A stretch of DNA of 64,000 nt from Streptomyces sp. WAC 01529 (GTDB lineage: Bacteria > Actinomycetota > Actinomycetes > Streptomycetales > Streptomycetaceae), in contig NZ_CP029617.1 in assembly GCF_003945545.1 (NCBI RefSeq), positions 6,289,001-6,353,000 of the forward strand. The letters are read 5' to 3'. A model generated the notes under the pieces. The model saw nothing but the letters and a program-made list of their open reading frames with translations. It searched no databases and was not told the origin of the DNA. The position numbers and the translations under genes were made by a program. Position 1 is the stretch's first letter, and each line of letters begins with the position of its first letter. This document shows, piece after piece, positions 24,674 to 33,331 of this stretch.

Positions 24674-24970
24674 ATGGCAACGGACTACGACACCCCACGC
24701 AAGACCGACGATGACGTCAACGAGGACAGCATCGAGGAACTCAAGGCACGGCGGAACGACAAGTCGACCTCGTCGGTCGACGTCGACGAGTTCGAGGCCG
24801 CCGAGGGCCTTGAGCTGCCCGGCGCCGACCTTTCCAACGAGGAGCTCGCCGTCCGGGTGCTCCCGAAGCAGCAGGACGAGTTCACCTGCATGAGCTGCTT
24901 CCTGGTGCACCACCGCAGCCAGCTGGCCAGGGAGAAGAACGGCCAGCCGATCTGTCGCGACTGCGACTGA
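24674..24970 (+). CDS. DUF4193 family protein, small zinc-ribbon
   Basis: 98 residues, conserved across actinobacteria. The N-terminal half is acidic and disordered (TDDDVNEDSIEELKARRND). The C-terminus carries CMSC and CRDC, a four-Cys zinc ribbon, with FLVHHRSQLA between them. ATG at 24674 follows GAGGGGGAGAGC. DUF4193 proteins are of uncertain function, with suggested links to RNA polymerase or transcription. Leads a group that continues with the 24984 gene. The long upstream region suggests independent regulation. Confidence 0.9.
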   Translation: MATDYDTPRKTDDDVNEDSIEELKARRNDKSTSSVDVDEFEAAEGLELPGADLSNEELAVRVLPKQQDEFTCMSCFLVHHRSQLAREKNGQPICRDCD

Positions 24971-24983
24971 GGCGGGGTCGGCC

Positions 24984-25931
24984 ATGACTGGCTCGACCCC
25001 GTCCAGGAAGCGCCGCTTCCGCAAGCGCGGAGCGGACGAAGCCGGCGCCTCGGGCGACGGCGTGCGTGACGACGAGCGAGGCTCTTCCGCCACCGGAGCA
25101 GCCTCGCTCGAACCGGCGAACGCCCTCGAACCGGCGAACGCCCTTGAGGCGGCGCCGGACGAGACGGCGGCCGACAAGGCCTCCGGGACCACTCGGGCAG
25201 CCGGGTCCCGGAGCCGCGTTGCCGCCGTCGCGGACGGAATGAAGGAAGGCGTGCGCAAGGGCGGGCGCGCCGGCAAGGCCGGGATCGGCTACCTCGCCGA
25301 CCGGCTCATCGAGAACGCCCCGCGGATCCCGGTCCGCGATCTGGCGACCCTCCGCAAGCAGTTCCCGGGCCTCGGCCCCGAGCAGCTGGCGGACAAGCTC
25401 GTCTCCGGTGCGGCCAACGCCTCGTCCACGGTGGGCGCGGGTGTGGGCGCGGCGGCGATGATGCCCGTGCCGCCCGCGATGCCCGCCGAGCTCGCGGCCG
25501 AGATCACCGGCGTCGCCGCCGTCGAACTGAAACTCATCGCCGAGCTGCACGAGGTCTACGGCCAGCGGCCCGGCGGCAATCTCAAGCAGCGCAGCACGGC
25601 GTATCTGACCTCGTGGACGCAGGAGCGCGGCGTCGACGTCGCCAAGCCCACGACCCTCAACGCCGCCCTGGGCGGCCAGATGAAGCGGGAGCTGCGCCAG
25701 CAGATCATGAAGCGCATGGTCCGGAACCTTCCGAACCTCATGCCCTTCATGGTGGGCGCCGCGGTCGGGGCGGTGATGAACCGCCGGGACACCAAGAAGC
25801 TCGCCGCGAAGATCAGGGAGGACCTGCGGAAGCGGCAGGTGCCGTGGGACGCGCTGCCGGAGCTTCCGCCTCTGGAGACGCCGGACGATCCTCTGCGGGT
25901 GGGGGGCTCTCCCAAGGAGCTGGGGAGCTGA
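24984..25931 (+). CDS. EcsC-like protein of unknown function
   Basis: 315 residues. Basic N-terminus (SRKRRFRKR), then a low-complexity segment (residues 25-90) with a repeated LEPANA unit. The rest resembles EcsC-family proteins: LADRLIENAPRIP, a Gly/Ala-rich segment near 140-165, AAVELKLIAELHEVYGQRP, and a hydrophobic AVGAVMN region near 260. Membrane association is likely. ATG at 24984 is 13 bases after the DUF4193 stop. EcsC assignment is from pattern recall, not alignment. Confidence 0.6.
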   Translation: MTGSTPSRKRRFRKRGADEAGASGDGVRDDERGSSATGAASLEPANALEPANALEAAPDETAADKASGTTRAAGSRSRVAAVADGMKEGVRKGGRAGKAGIGYLADRLIENAPRIPVRDLATLRKQFPGLGPEQLADKLVSGAANASSTVGAGVGAAAMMPVPPAMPAELAAEITGVAAVELKLIAELHEVYGQRPGGNLKQRSTAYLTSWTQERGVDVAKPTTLNAALGGQMKRELRQQIMKRMVRNLPNLMPFMVGAAVGAVMNRRDTKKLAAKIREDLRKRQVPWDALPELPPLETPDDPLRVGGSPKELGS

Positions 25932-25954
25932 TCTTGCTCCGGGCGCGCGGGTTG

Positions 25955-26032
25955 GTCGTGGCTGGTCGCGCAGTTCCCCGCGCCCCTGACGGGGCGCTGG
26001 TCGTGCAGTTCCCCGCGCCCCTGACGGGGCGC
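25955..26032. repeat. Streptomyces intergenic repeat, two 35-bp tandem units with stem-loops
   Basis: Two direct 35-base units at 25962-25996 and 25997-26031 share CAGTTCCCCGCGCCCCTGAC and differ at one base; each contains a GCGCCCC...GGGGCGC stem. The same element occurs in the opposite orientation at 33214. It lies between converging genes and may terminate both. Sequences of this kind recur at gene ends in Streptomyces genomes. Confidence 0.85.
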
Positions 26033-26038
26033 CTTGGT

Positions 26039-26491
26039 TTACGGGGTGTTCTGGCGTACCGCGTTCAGCGCTTCTGCCAGGGCCTCCGGGTGCCTTGTCG
26101 AGAGGTAGGCGTAGGGCGTGGGATCGGTCGGGTCCGTGATCTTTACGCGCAGGGCCGTCGGGATGTAGGCGCGCAGCAGCATGAAGGCGCGCGGGTCGGC
26201 CTTGTAGGAGCGCCAGGCGCGGGTCTCCTCGCCCGTCAGGACCTCCGCCTCGCCCAGGGCGGAGACCGGGATCTTCGCGTCGCCCGCGACCAGCGAGCCG
26301 GCCACCACGCGGATCCGCACGGAGCCGTACGCGCTGGTGACGACCGCGGCCACCGCCGTGCCGCCGACCAGGCCGCCGAGGAGCGGAAGCGTGCCGAACG
26401 GCAGCATGATCAGGGCCATCGCGACACCGACCAGGACCGAGGCGAACCACCACGAACGGGGCGCGGTCAGGCGTTCTTCGTAAGGCTGCAT
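26039..26491 (-). CDS. DUF3093 family membrane protein
   Basis: 150 residues. The start MQPYEERLTAPRSWW is the family signature; two hydrophobic segments (WFASVLVGVAMALIMLPFG and PLLGGLVGGTAVAAVVTSAYG, residues 13-52) form a membrane hairpin, followed by a cytoplasmic beta-rich C-terminal domain ending TRHPEALAEALNAVR. ATG at 26491. Divergent from the thioesterase gene, with only 58 bases between. Function unknown. Confidence 0.88.
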   Translation of the reverse strand: MQPYEERLTAPRSWWFASVLVGVAMALIMLPFGTLPLLGGLVGGTAVAAVVTSAYGSVRIRVVAGSLVAGDAKIPVSALGEAEVLTGEETRAWRSYKADPRAFMLLRAYIPTALRVKITDPTDPTPYAYLSTRHPEALAEALNAVRQNTP

Positions 26492-26549
26492 GGAACCAAG
26501 CTTGGCACGGGGAGCTGCGAGTGCTGACGCGGAGGTAAGGTCTGCGCCT

Positions 26550-27134
26550 GTGAGTGGTACATCTGCAGCTCTGACGCCCCCGGCCGACGCCATAGCGCCC
26601 GTCCGCCACCCCGACGCACCCGCCCCCGGTGAGCTGATCGGCGCCCATTACGAACACTGTTTCGGCTGTGGTGAAGGCCAGGCGCACGGACTGCACCTTG
26701 CGGCGCGCGCGGGGGAGGGCGTGACCGTCACCGCCGAGTTCACCGTGCGCGAGGCGCACCAGGGCGCCCCGGGCCTCGCCCATGGCGGCGTCCTCGCCAC
26801 CGCGCTCGACGAGACGCTGGGCTCGCTGAACTGGCTGCTGCGGGTGATCGCCGTGACCGGCCGCCTGGAGACCGACTTCGCGCGGCCCGTGCCGCTGGGC
26901 ACCGTGCTCTTCCTGGAGGCCGAGGTCACAGCCGTCGCCGGACGGAAGATCTACTCGACCGCCACCGGCCGGATCGGCGGCCCCGACGGGCCCGTCGCGG
27001 TCCGTGCCGACGCCCTCTTCATCGAGGTGAAGGTCGAGCACTTCATCGACAACGGCCGCCCGGAGGAGATCCAGGCCGCCATGAACAACCCGGACCAGAT
27101 CCGGCGTGCCCGTGCCTTCGAGGTGAACCCGTGA
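26550..27134 (+). CDS. Hotdog-fold thioesterase (PaaI/DUF4442-like)
   Basis: 194 residues. HGGVLATALDETLG is the active-site motif of PaaI-type thioesterases, with DNA-side features GCGEGQAHGLHL near residue 40. GTG at 26550 is preferred because GGAGGTAAGG lies ten bases upstream. Substrate unknown. Its TGA overlaps the GTG of dut (GTGA), so they are coupled. Confidence 0.85.
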   Translation: MSGTSAALTPPADAIAPVRHPDAPAPGELIGAHYEHCFGCGEGQAHGLHLAARAGEGVTVTAEFTVREAHQGAPGLAHGGVLATALDETLGSLNWLLRVIAVTGRLETDFARPVPLGTVLFLEAEVTAVAGRKIYSTATGRIGGPDGPVAVRADALFIEVKVEHFIDNGRPEEIQAAMNNPDQIRRARAFEVNP

Positions 27135-27718
27135 CGTCCCGTACCCCTTCCGGCGAGCTGAACGTACTGATCAGGCGCGTCGACCCCGACGTACCACTGC
27201 CGTCGTACGCGCGCCCTGGCGACGCCGGTGCCGATCTGCGGACCACGGAGTCCTGCGAACTCGCGCCGGGCGAGCGGGTCGTGCTGCCCACCGGGGTGTC
27301 CATCGCGCTCCCCGAGGGGTACGCGGCCTTCGTGCACCCCCGTTCGGGGCTCGCCGCACGCTGCGGTGTCGCTCTGGTGAATGCCCCGGGGACGGTGGAT
27401 GCCGGGTACCGTGGAGAGATCAAGGTGATCGTGGTGAATCTCGATCCGCGCGAGTCCGTGCGGTTCGAGCGTTTCGACCGGATTGCCCAACTGGTCGTCC
27501 AGCAGGTCGAGAAGGTGCGCTTCCAGGAGGTGGCGGAGCTTCCCGCATCGGCGCGGGCCGAGGGGGGCTTCGGGTCCACCGGCGGCCATGCCGCCGTGGG
27601 CGTCGGCCCGGGCGAGAGTGCGGGCGAACAGACGGGCGCGGACGGACGGACGGGCGCGGTCGAACAAACGGGTGGGAATCGATACGCATCGGTCGTATCC
27701 GACCGGGAAGGACAGTGA
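27131..27718 (+). CDS. dut: dUTP diphosphatase (dUTPase)
   Basis: 195 residues. Hydrolyses dUTP to dUMP plus PPi, preventing uracil in DNA and feeding dTMP synthesis. The five motifs are present: RPGDAGADLRT (1), HPRSGLA (2), NAPGTVDAGYRGEI (3, with catalytic Asp), RFDRIAQLVVQ (4) and EGGFGSTGG (5). The C-terminal tail after motif 5 is about 40 residues longer than usual, Gly/Glu/Thr-rich with repeated GADGRTGAV-like units. GTG overlaps the thioesterase stop. Confidence 0.95.
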   Translation: MTSRTPSGELNVLIRRVDPDVPLPSYARPGDAGADLRTTESCELAPGERVVLPTGVSIALPEGYAAFVHPRSGLAARCGVALVNAPGTVDAGYRGEIKVIVVNLDPRESVRFERFDRIAQLVVQQVEKVRFQEVAELPASARAEGGFGSTGGHAAVGVGPGESAGEQTGADGRTGAVEQTGGNRYASVVSDREGQ

Positions 27719-27719
27719 C

Positions 27720-28487
27720 GTGTTCGGACGTCGCAAGAAGGACAGTGCCGCCGAGGACGCGGCGGGCGCGGACGAGCAGGTCGTCGACGGCGTGGACAGC
27801 AATGACCCGGCCGACGTCACGCGCTCGCGCGTGAGGCTCGAACCGGAGCCCCGTCCCGACGGTCCCTGGGACATCTCCGAGGTCCGTGAGCCCGGCGAGG
27901 GCCGCGTGGACCTCGGCGGGCTCTTCGTGCCGGGGGTCGAGGGCATGGAGCTGCGGGTGGAGGTCGCGGGCGACGCGATCGTCGCGGCCACCGTCGTGCT
28001 CCAGGACAGCGCCATCCAGCTGCAGGGCTTCGCCGCCCCCAAGAAGGAGGGCATCTGGGGCGAGGTCCGCGAGGAGATCGCCTCCGGCATCACCCAGCAG
28101 GGCGGTGTCATCGACGAGGTCGAGGGCCCCCTCGGCTGGGAGCTGCGCGCGCAGGTGCCGGTGCAGCTGCCGGACGGCACGGGCGGTGTGCAGGTCGTGC
28201 GCTTCATCGGCGTCGACGGGCCGCGCTGGTTCCTGCGCGGTGTGATCTCCGGGCAGGGCGCGGTGCAGCCGCAGGCCGCCGGGCTCCTGGAGCAGATCTT
28301 CCGGGACACCGTCGTCGTGCGCGGCGAAGGTCCGATGGCGCCGCGCGACCCGATCGTCCTGAAGCTCCCGGACGACGCGCAGATGGTCGCCGAGGGCAGT
28401 GTGCAGCAGGAGCAGCAGGAAGGCTCCCGCTTCTCGGGCGGCATGGGGCAGCTCCAGCGCGGCCCCGAGATCACCGAGGTCCGCTGA
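27720..28487 (+). CDS. DUF3710 family protein
   Basis: 255 residues, actinobacteria-conserved, often next to dut. Acidic N-terminus, then a compact domain beginning about residue 50 (GPWDISEVREPGEGRVDLGG) with GVDGPRWFLRGVISG near the end. No membrane segment or signal peptide. Function unknown. GTG at 27720, two bases after the dut stop with GGGAAGGAC upstream, suggests coupled translation. Confidence 0.85.
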   Translation: MFGRRKKDSAAEDAAGADEQVVDGVDSNDPADVTRSRVRLEPEPRPDGPWDISEVREPGEGRVDLGGLFVPGVEGMELRVEVAGDAIVAATVVLQDSAIQLQGFAAPKKEGIWGEVREEIASGITQQGGVIDEVEGPLGWELRAQVPVQLPDGTGGVQVVRFIGVDGPRWFLRGVISGQGAVQPQAAGLLEQIFRDTVVVRGEGPMAPRDPIVLKLPDDAQMVAEGSVQQEQQEGSRFSGGMGQLQRGPEITEVR

Positions 28488-28695
28488 CGCCGAGCCGTCC
28501 GACGGCATTCAACTGCCTTGTGGCCCGCAGTGGTTCCGGTTCGTCCGGGCCGTTGCGGGCCACATGCGCGTCCCGCGGCGGGCATCAGGGTTCTGTCAAG
28601 GACGCCGCCCCCGCACCCCCTCGCCCGTAATGCCGGAATTGTTGGCCGTAAGGTCGACGCTGCGTACACAGTTGTTTCGGGAAGACAATGGGGCC

Positions 28696-31260
28696 ATGGC
28701 ACGCGGCAAGCTTCGGATATACCTCGGTGCGGCACCGGGCGTCGGCAAGACGTACGCCATGCTCTCCGAGGCGCACCGGCGCGTGGAGCGCGGCACCGAC
28801 TGCGTCGTCGGCTTCGTGGAGCACCACGACCGCCCGCGCACCGAAGTGATGCTGCACGGCCTCGAACAGGTGCCCCGCAAGGACCTGGAGTACCGCGGCA
28901 CCGCCTTCACCGAGATGGACGTGGACGCGGTCCTTGAGCGCGCCCCCGCCGTCGCCCTTGTCGACGAACTCGCCCACACCAATGTCCCCGGCTCCCGCAA
29001 CGCCAAGCGCTGGCAGGACGTCGAGCAGCTGCTCGCGGCGGGCATCGACGTCGTCTCGACGGTGAACATCCAGCACCTGGAGTCCCTCGGCGACGTCGTC
29101 GAGTCGATCACCGGCGTACGCCAGCGTGAGACCGTGCCGGACGAGGTGGTGCGCCGCGCCGACCAGATCGAGCTGGTCGACATGTCGCCACAGGCGCTGC
29201 GCCGCCGCATGGCGCACGGCAACATCTACAAGCCCGACCGCATCGACGCCTCCCTCTCCAACTACTTCCGCCCCGGCAACCTCACCGCCCTGCGCGAACT
29301 GGCCCTGCTCTGGGTCGCCGACCGCGTCGACGAGTACCTCCAGCAGTACCGGGGCGAGCACAACATCCGCTCCACCTGGCAGGCCCGCGAGCGCATCGTC
29401 GTCGGACTCACCGGCGGCCCCGAGGGCCGTACGCTCATCAGACGCGCCTCCCGGATGGCCGCCAAGGGCTCCGGCAGCGAGATCCTCGCCGTCTACATAG
29501 CCCGCAGCGACGGCCTGACCGCCGCCTCCCCCAAGGAACTCGCCGTCCAGCGCACCCTGGTCGAAGACCTCGGCGGCACCTTCCACCACGTCATCGGCGA
29601 CGACATACCGGCCGCCCTGCTCGACTTCGCCCGCGGCGTCAACGCCACCCAGATCGTCCTCGGCTCCTCCCGCCGCAAGACCTGGCAGTACGTCTTCGGA
29701 CCCGGCGTCGGCGCGACCGTCGCCCGCGACTCCGGGCCCGACCTGGACGTCCACATCGTCACCCACGGCGAGGTCGCCAAGGGCCGGGGCCTGCCCGTCG
29801 CCCGGGGCGCGCGCCTCGGCCGTTCCCGGATCATCTGGGGCTGGCTGGTCGGCGTCGGGGGACCCGCCCTGCTGACCCTGCTGCTCACCCACATCGACGC
29901 CGACCTCGGCCTCGCCAACGACATGCTGCTGTTCCTGACGCTGACGGTGGCCGCCGCGCTGCTCGGCGGCCTCCTGCCGGCCCTCGCGTCGGCGGCCGTC
30001 GGATCGCTGCTCCTCAACTACTACTTCACGCCGCCGCTGCACCTGTGGACGGTCTCCAACAACAAGAACATCGTCGCGATCGCCGTCTTCGTGGGCGTCG
30101 CGGTCTCCGTGGCCTCGGTGGTGGACCTCGCCGCCCGGCGCACCCACCAGGCCGCCCGGCTGCGCGCCGAGTCGGAGATACTCTCCTTCCTCGCGGGCAG
30201 CGTCCTGCGTGGCGAGACCAGCCTCGAAGCCCTCCTGGAGAGGGTCCGCGAGACCTTCGCCATGGAGTCCGTGTCACTCCTGGAACGCGCGGGCGACAAC
30301 GACCCGTGGACCTGCGCGGGCCGCGTCGGCGACGGCCGCCCGCTGCTCCGCCCCGAGGACGCCGACGTGGACATGCCGGTCGGCGACCACATGGCCCTCG
30401 CCCTGTCCGGCCGCGTGCTGCCCGCCGAGGACCGCCGCGTGCTCGCCGCCTTCGCCGCGCAGGCCGCCGTCGTCCTGGACCGCCAGCGCCTGCAGTCCGA
30501 GGCCGACCAGGCCCGCACCCTCGCCGAGGGCAACCGCATCCGCACCGCGCTGCTCGCCGCCGTCAGCCACGACCTCCGTACGCCGCTCGCGGGCATCAAG
30601 GCGGCCGTGACCTCACTCCGCTCCGACGACGTCGAGTGGTCCGAGGAGGACGAGGCCGAACTCCTCGCGGGCATCGAGGAGGGCGCCGACCGCCTGGAGC
30701 ACCTCGTGGGCAACCTGCTCGACATGTCACGGCTCCAGACCGGCACGGTCACCCCGCTGATCCGTGAGATCGACCTGGACGAGGTCGTCCCCATGGCGCT
30801 CGGCGGGGTCCCCGACGGCAGCGCCGAGCTGGACATCCCCGAGACGCTGCCGATGGTCGCCGTCGACAAGGGCCTGCTGGAGCGCGCGGTCGCGAACATC
30901 GTCGAGAACGCCGTCAAGTACGCCCCCGAGGGCGAGCCCGTCAAGGTCTCCGCAAGCACCCTGGGCGAGCGCGTCGAGGTCCGCGTGGTCGACCGCGGCC
31001 CCGGCGTCCCCGATACCGCCAAGGACCGCATCTTCGCGCCCTTCCAGCGTTACGGTGACGCTCCGCGCGGTGCGGGCGTGGGCCTCGGCCTCGCCGTCGC
31101 CCGCGGCTTCGTCGAGGCCATGGGCGGCACCCTCGCCGCCGAGGACACCCCCGGCGGCGGCCTCACCATGGTCCTCACCCTGCGAGCGGTGGCCGGGCGG
31201 CCACCGGACCGCCCGGACCTTCCCGATCTCCCCGATCTCCCCGCCCAGGTCACCCAGTGA
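28696..31260 (+). CDS. kdpD: Sensor histidine kinase KdpD
   Basis: 854 residues. Domain order: KdpD N-terminal domain (1-210) with Walker A GAAPGVGKT and VALVDELAHTNVPGSRN, USP-like domain (about 235-370, RIVVGLTGGPEGRTL), four transmembrane helices (about 378-478), GAF-like domain (about 500-600), HisKA with VSHDLRTPL (H625) and HATPase (about 720-840; NIVENAVKYAP). This is the K+/turgor sensor that phosphorylates KdpE. ATG at 28696. kdpFABC are not in this window. Likely controlled by its own promoter in the 28488-28695 gap, then kdpE follows. Confidence 0.94.
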   Translation: MARGKLRIYLGAAPGVGKTYAMLSEAHRRVERGTDCVVGFVEHHDRPRTEVMLHGLEQVPRKDLEYRGTAFTEMDVDAVLERAPAVALVDELAHTNVPGSRNAKRWQDVEQLLAAGIDVVSTVNIQHLESLGDVVESITGVRQRETVPDEVVRRADQIELVDMSPQALRRRMAHGNIYKPDRIDASLSNYFRPGNLTALRELALLWVADRVDEYLQQYRGEHNIRSTWQARERIVVGLTGGPEGRTLIRRASRMAAKGSGSEILAVYIARSDGLTAASPKELAVQRTLVEDLGGTFHHVIGDDIPAALLDFARGVNATQIVLGSSRRKTWQYVFGPGVGATVARDSGPDLDVHIVTHGEVAKGRGLPVARGARLGRSRIIWGWLVGVGGPALLTLLLTHIDADLGLANDMLLFLTLTVAAALLGGLLPALASAAVGSLLLNYYFTPPLHLWTVSNNKNIVAIAVFVGVAVSVASVVDLAARRTHQAARLRAESEILSFLAGSVLRGETSLEALLERVRETFAMESVSLLERAGDNDPWTCAGRVGDGRPLLRPEDADVDMPVGDHMALALSGRVLPAEDRRVLAAFAAQAAVVLDRQRLQSEADQARTLAEGNRIRTALLAAVSHDLRTPLAGIKAAVTSLRSDDVEWSEEDEAELLAGIEEGADRLEHLVGNLLDMSRLQTGTVTPLIREIDLDEVVPMALGGVPDGSAELDIPETLPMVAVDKGLLERAVANIVENAVKYAPEGEPVKVSASTLGERVEVRVVDRGPGVPDTAKDRIFAPFQRYGDAPRGAGVGLGLAVARGFVEAMGGTLAAEDTPGGGLTMVLTLRAVAGRPPDRPDLPDLPDLPAQVTQ

Positions 31261-31292
31261 CCGCGAACCAGAAGCCAGAAAGGCAGGCCGGC

Positions 31293-31976
31293 ATGACCCG
31301 GGTGCTCGTGGTCGACGACGAGCCGCAGATCGTACGTGCCCTCGTGATCAACCTGAAGGCGCGCAAGTACGAGGTGGACGCGGCCCCCGACGGCGCGACG
31401 GCGCTCCAGCTGGCCGCCGCCCGCCACCCCGACGTGATCGTGCTCGACCTCGGTCTGCCCGACATGGACGGCGTGGAGGTCATCAGGGGCCTGCGCGGCT
31501 GGACCCGCGTCCCGGTCCTCGTCCTGTCCGCCCGGCACAGCTCGGACGAGAAGGTCGAGGCCCTGGACGCGGGCGCCGACGACTACGTGACCAAGCCGTT
31601 CGGCATGGACGAGCTGCTCGCCCGGCTGCGCGCCGCCGTCCGCAGGGCCGAGCCCACCGGCGCGGGCGAGGACGACATCCTGGTCGACACCGAGGACTTC
31701 TCCGTCGACCTCGCGGCCAAGAAGGTCAACCGCGGCGGGCGCGACGTGCGCCTGACGCCGACCGAGTGGCACCTCCTGGAGGTCCTCGTCCGCAACACCG
31801 GCCGCCTGGTCAGCCAGAAACAGCTGCTCCAGGAGGTGTGGGGGCCCTCCTACGGCACGGAGACCAACTACCTGCGCGTCTACATGGCCCAGCTGCGCCG
31901 CAAGCTGGAGGCGGACCCGGCGCATCCGCGGCACTTCATCACGGAGCCGGGCATGGGGTACCGCTTCGAGCGTTGA
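31293..31976 (+). CDS. kdpE: Response regulator KdpE (OmpR family)
   Basis: 227 residues. Receiver 1-115 with phospho-acceptor D52 (VIVLDLGLPD), C-terminal winged helix 130-227 (ETNYLRVYMAQLRRKLE). ATG at 31293 is chosen because AAAGGCAGG lies 8 bases ahead; a GTG at 31257 overlapping the kdpD stop (GTGA) is possible and would add 12 residues. Operon with kdpD; expected to activate K+ uptake genes, which are elsewhere. Confidence 0.93.
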   Translation: MTRVLVVDDEPQIVRALVINLKARKYEVDAAPDGATALQLAAARHPDVIVLDLGLPDMDGVEVIRGLRGWTRVPVLVLSARHSSDEKVEALDAGADDYVTKPFGMDELLARLRAAVRRAEPTGAGEDDILVDTEDFSVDLAAKKVNRGGRDVRLTPTEWHLLEVLVRNTGRLVSQKQLLQEVWGPSYGTETNYLRVYMAQLRRKLEADPAHPRHFITEPGMGYRFER

Positions 31977-32090
31977 GGTCCGCCGCGAGCGTTGAAGTCG
32001 GCCCCGAGCGGGCATAAGCCGTGAGCGGGCATGAACACAGATGAGCGCACCCCTCTCTACGGTGTCGGCACCCCCCGGTAGGCTTCTTGT

Positions 32091-32489
32091 ATGAGTGCTG
32101 TTCCTGGTTCCGAAAAGCCGGCAGGCCGTTTCCGGCGCATGCTCGACCGGCTCTCCTCCTCGCAGGAGGATCTGGAGTCGGAGGAGCTGCGTGAGGACGC
32201 CGAGACCGCGGGCTGCGTCCGCATCGGCGACTGCCAAGACCGCCAGATAGTCACCGTTACTGGTACCTTGCGCACGGTCACCCTGCGACCACGCGCCGGG
32301 GTCCCCGCGCTGGAGGCCGAGCTGTTCGACGGCTCCGCGGCGCTGGACGTGGTGTGGCTCGGCAGGCGCTCCATCGTAGGCATAGAGCCGGGGCGCAAGC
32401 TGATCGCATCGGGCCGGATCTCGCTGAGCCGGGGCCGCCGGGTGCTCTTCAACCCCAAATACGAACTCAGACCGCTCGGACGGGAGTAG
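32091..32489 (+). CDS. OB-fold nucleic-acid-binding-type protein
   Basis: 132 residues. Residues 45-125 have an OB-fold pattern (VTVTGTLRTVTLRPRAGVPA, then ELFDGSAALDVVWLGRRSI and GIEPGRKLIASGRISL, a RecG/aspartyl-tRNA synthetase-like OB layout). ATG at 32091 is 115 bases after kdpE; GGTAGGCTTCTTGTATG just upstream could form a -10 region giving a very short leader. Function unknown. The DUF3159 gene begins three bases after its stop. Confidence 0.8.
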   Translation: MSAVPGSEKPAGRFRRMLDRLSSSQEDLESEELREDAETAGCVRIGDCQDRQIVTVTGTLRTVTLRPRAGVPALEAELFDGSAALDVVWLGRRSIVGIEPGRKLIASGRISLSRGRRVLFNPKYELRPLGRE

Positions 32490-32492
32490 CCG

Positions 32493-33224
32493 GTGACGTC
32501 CCTCGACAAGCCGACGGACCAAGGGAAACCGGATCAGATCGACGCCGATTCCAGGGCCGTGACCGAGGCAGCGCTCTTCGAGGCCTTCGGCGGCGTGCGG
32601 GGCATGGTGGAGACGGTCGTTCCCGGCCTGCTCTTCGTGACCATCTTCACGATCAACAAGGACCTGCACATGGCGGCCATCGCCGCCCTCGCGGTCTCCG
32701 TGGTGCTCGTGGTGGTCCGCCTGGTCATGAAGGACACCGTCAAGCACGCCTTCAGCGGCGTCTTCGGCGTCGCCTTCGGTGTGGTCTTCGCGATGATGAC
32801 CGGCAACGCCAAGGACTTCTACCTGCCGGGCATGCTCTACACCCTGGGCCTCGCCCTGGCCTACATCATCACGACCCTCGCGGGCGTCCCGCTGATCGGC
32901 CTGATCCTCGGCCCGGTCTTCAAGGAGAACCTCTCCTGGCGCACCCGCAACCCCGGCCGCAAGAAGGCGTACGCGAAGGCGAGCTGGGCCTGGGGCCTGA
33001 TCCTGCTCGCCAAGTGCGCGATCCTCTTCCCGCTGTACTGGTGGGCGGACACCACGCAGTTCGGCTGGGTCCTGGTCGCCCTGAAGATCCCGCCCTTCCT
33101 GCTCGCCGTCTACCTCACCTGGGTCTTCCTGGCGAAGGCCCCGCCGCCGATCGACGTCTTCGCCGAGATGGAGGCCGCCGAGAAGGCGGAGGAGGAGCGC
33201 AAGGCCGCAGAGCGCGCCCCGTAG
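32493..33224 (+). CDS. DUF3159 family integral membrane protein
   Basis: 243 residues with about six membrane helices (first near VVPGLLFVTIFTINKD; others around 50-70, 75-100, 120-140, 165-185 and 195-215), an actinobacterial family. GTG at 32493. The last codons and TAG lie inside the Streptomyces repeat at 33214, which therefore supplies the gene's stop codon. Function unknown; coupled to the OB-fold gene. Confidence 0.88.
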   Translation: MTSLDKPTDQGKPDQIDADSRAVTEAALFEAFGGVRGMVETVVPGLLFVTIFTINKDLHMAAIAALAVSVVLVVVRLVMKDTVKHAFSGVFGVAFGVVFAMMTGNAKDFYLPGMLYTLGLALAYIITTLAGVPLIGLILGPVFKENLSWRTRNPGRKKAYAKASWAWGLILLAKCAILFPLYWWADTTQFGWVLVALKIPPFLLAVYLTWVFLAKAPPPIDVFAEMEAAEKAEEERKAAERAP

Positions 33225-33255
33225 GGGCGCGGGGAACTGCGCGAGCAGCCACGAC
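33214..33255. repeat. Streptomyces intergenic repeat, single copy, opposite orientation to that at 25955
   Basis: GGGGCGCGGGGAACTGCGCG followed by AGCAGCCACGAC is, apart from one or two substitutions, the reverse complement of the 25955-26032 element, including the GCGCCCC/GGGGCGC stem. It overlaps the last bases of the DUF3159 gene. Confidence 0.85.
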
Positions 33256-33273
33256 GGACCCGCGGAGAACACA

Positions 33274-33317
33274 CGCAGTGGGGGGCGCCCGGTGACTACC
33301 GGGCGCCCCCCACTGCG
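33274..33317. terminator. Long bidirectional hairpin between DUF3159 and trkA-like genes
   Basis: CGCAGTGGGGGGCGCCCGG pairs with CCGGGCGCCCCCCACTGCG; about 19 base pairs with a short GTGACTA-type loop, between converging genes. Confidence 0.88.
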
Positions 33318-33331
33318 TACCGCAAAGCCCG

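Noticed and set aside
25955..26032. CRISPR-like direct repeats
   Set aside because: Only two adjoining 35-base units with no spacers, each with a terminator-like stem; it is a dispersed Streptomyces repeat.
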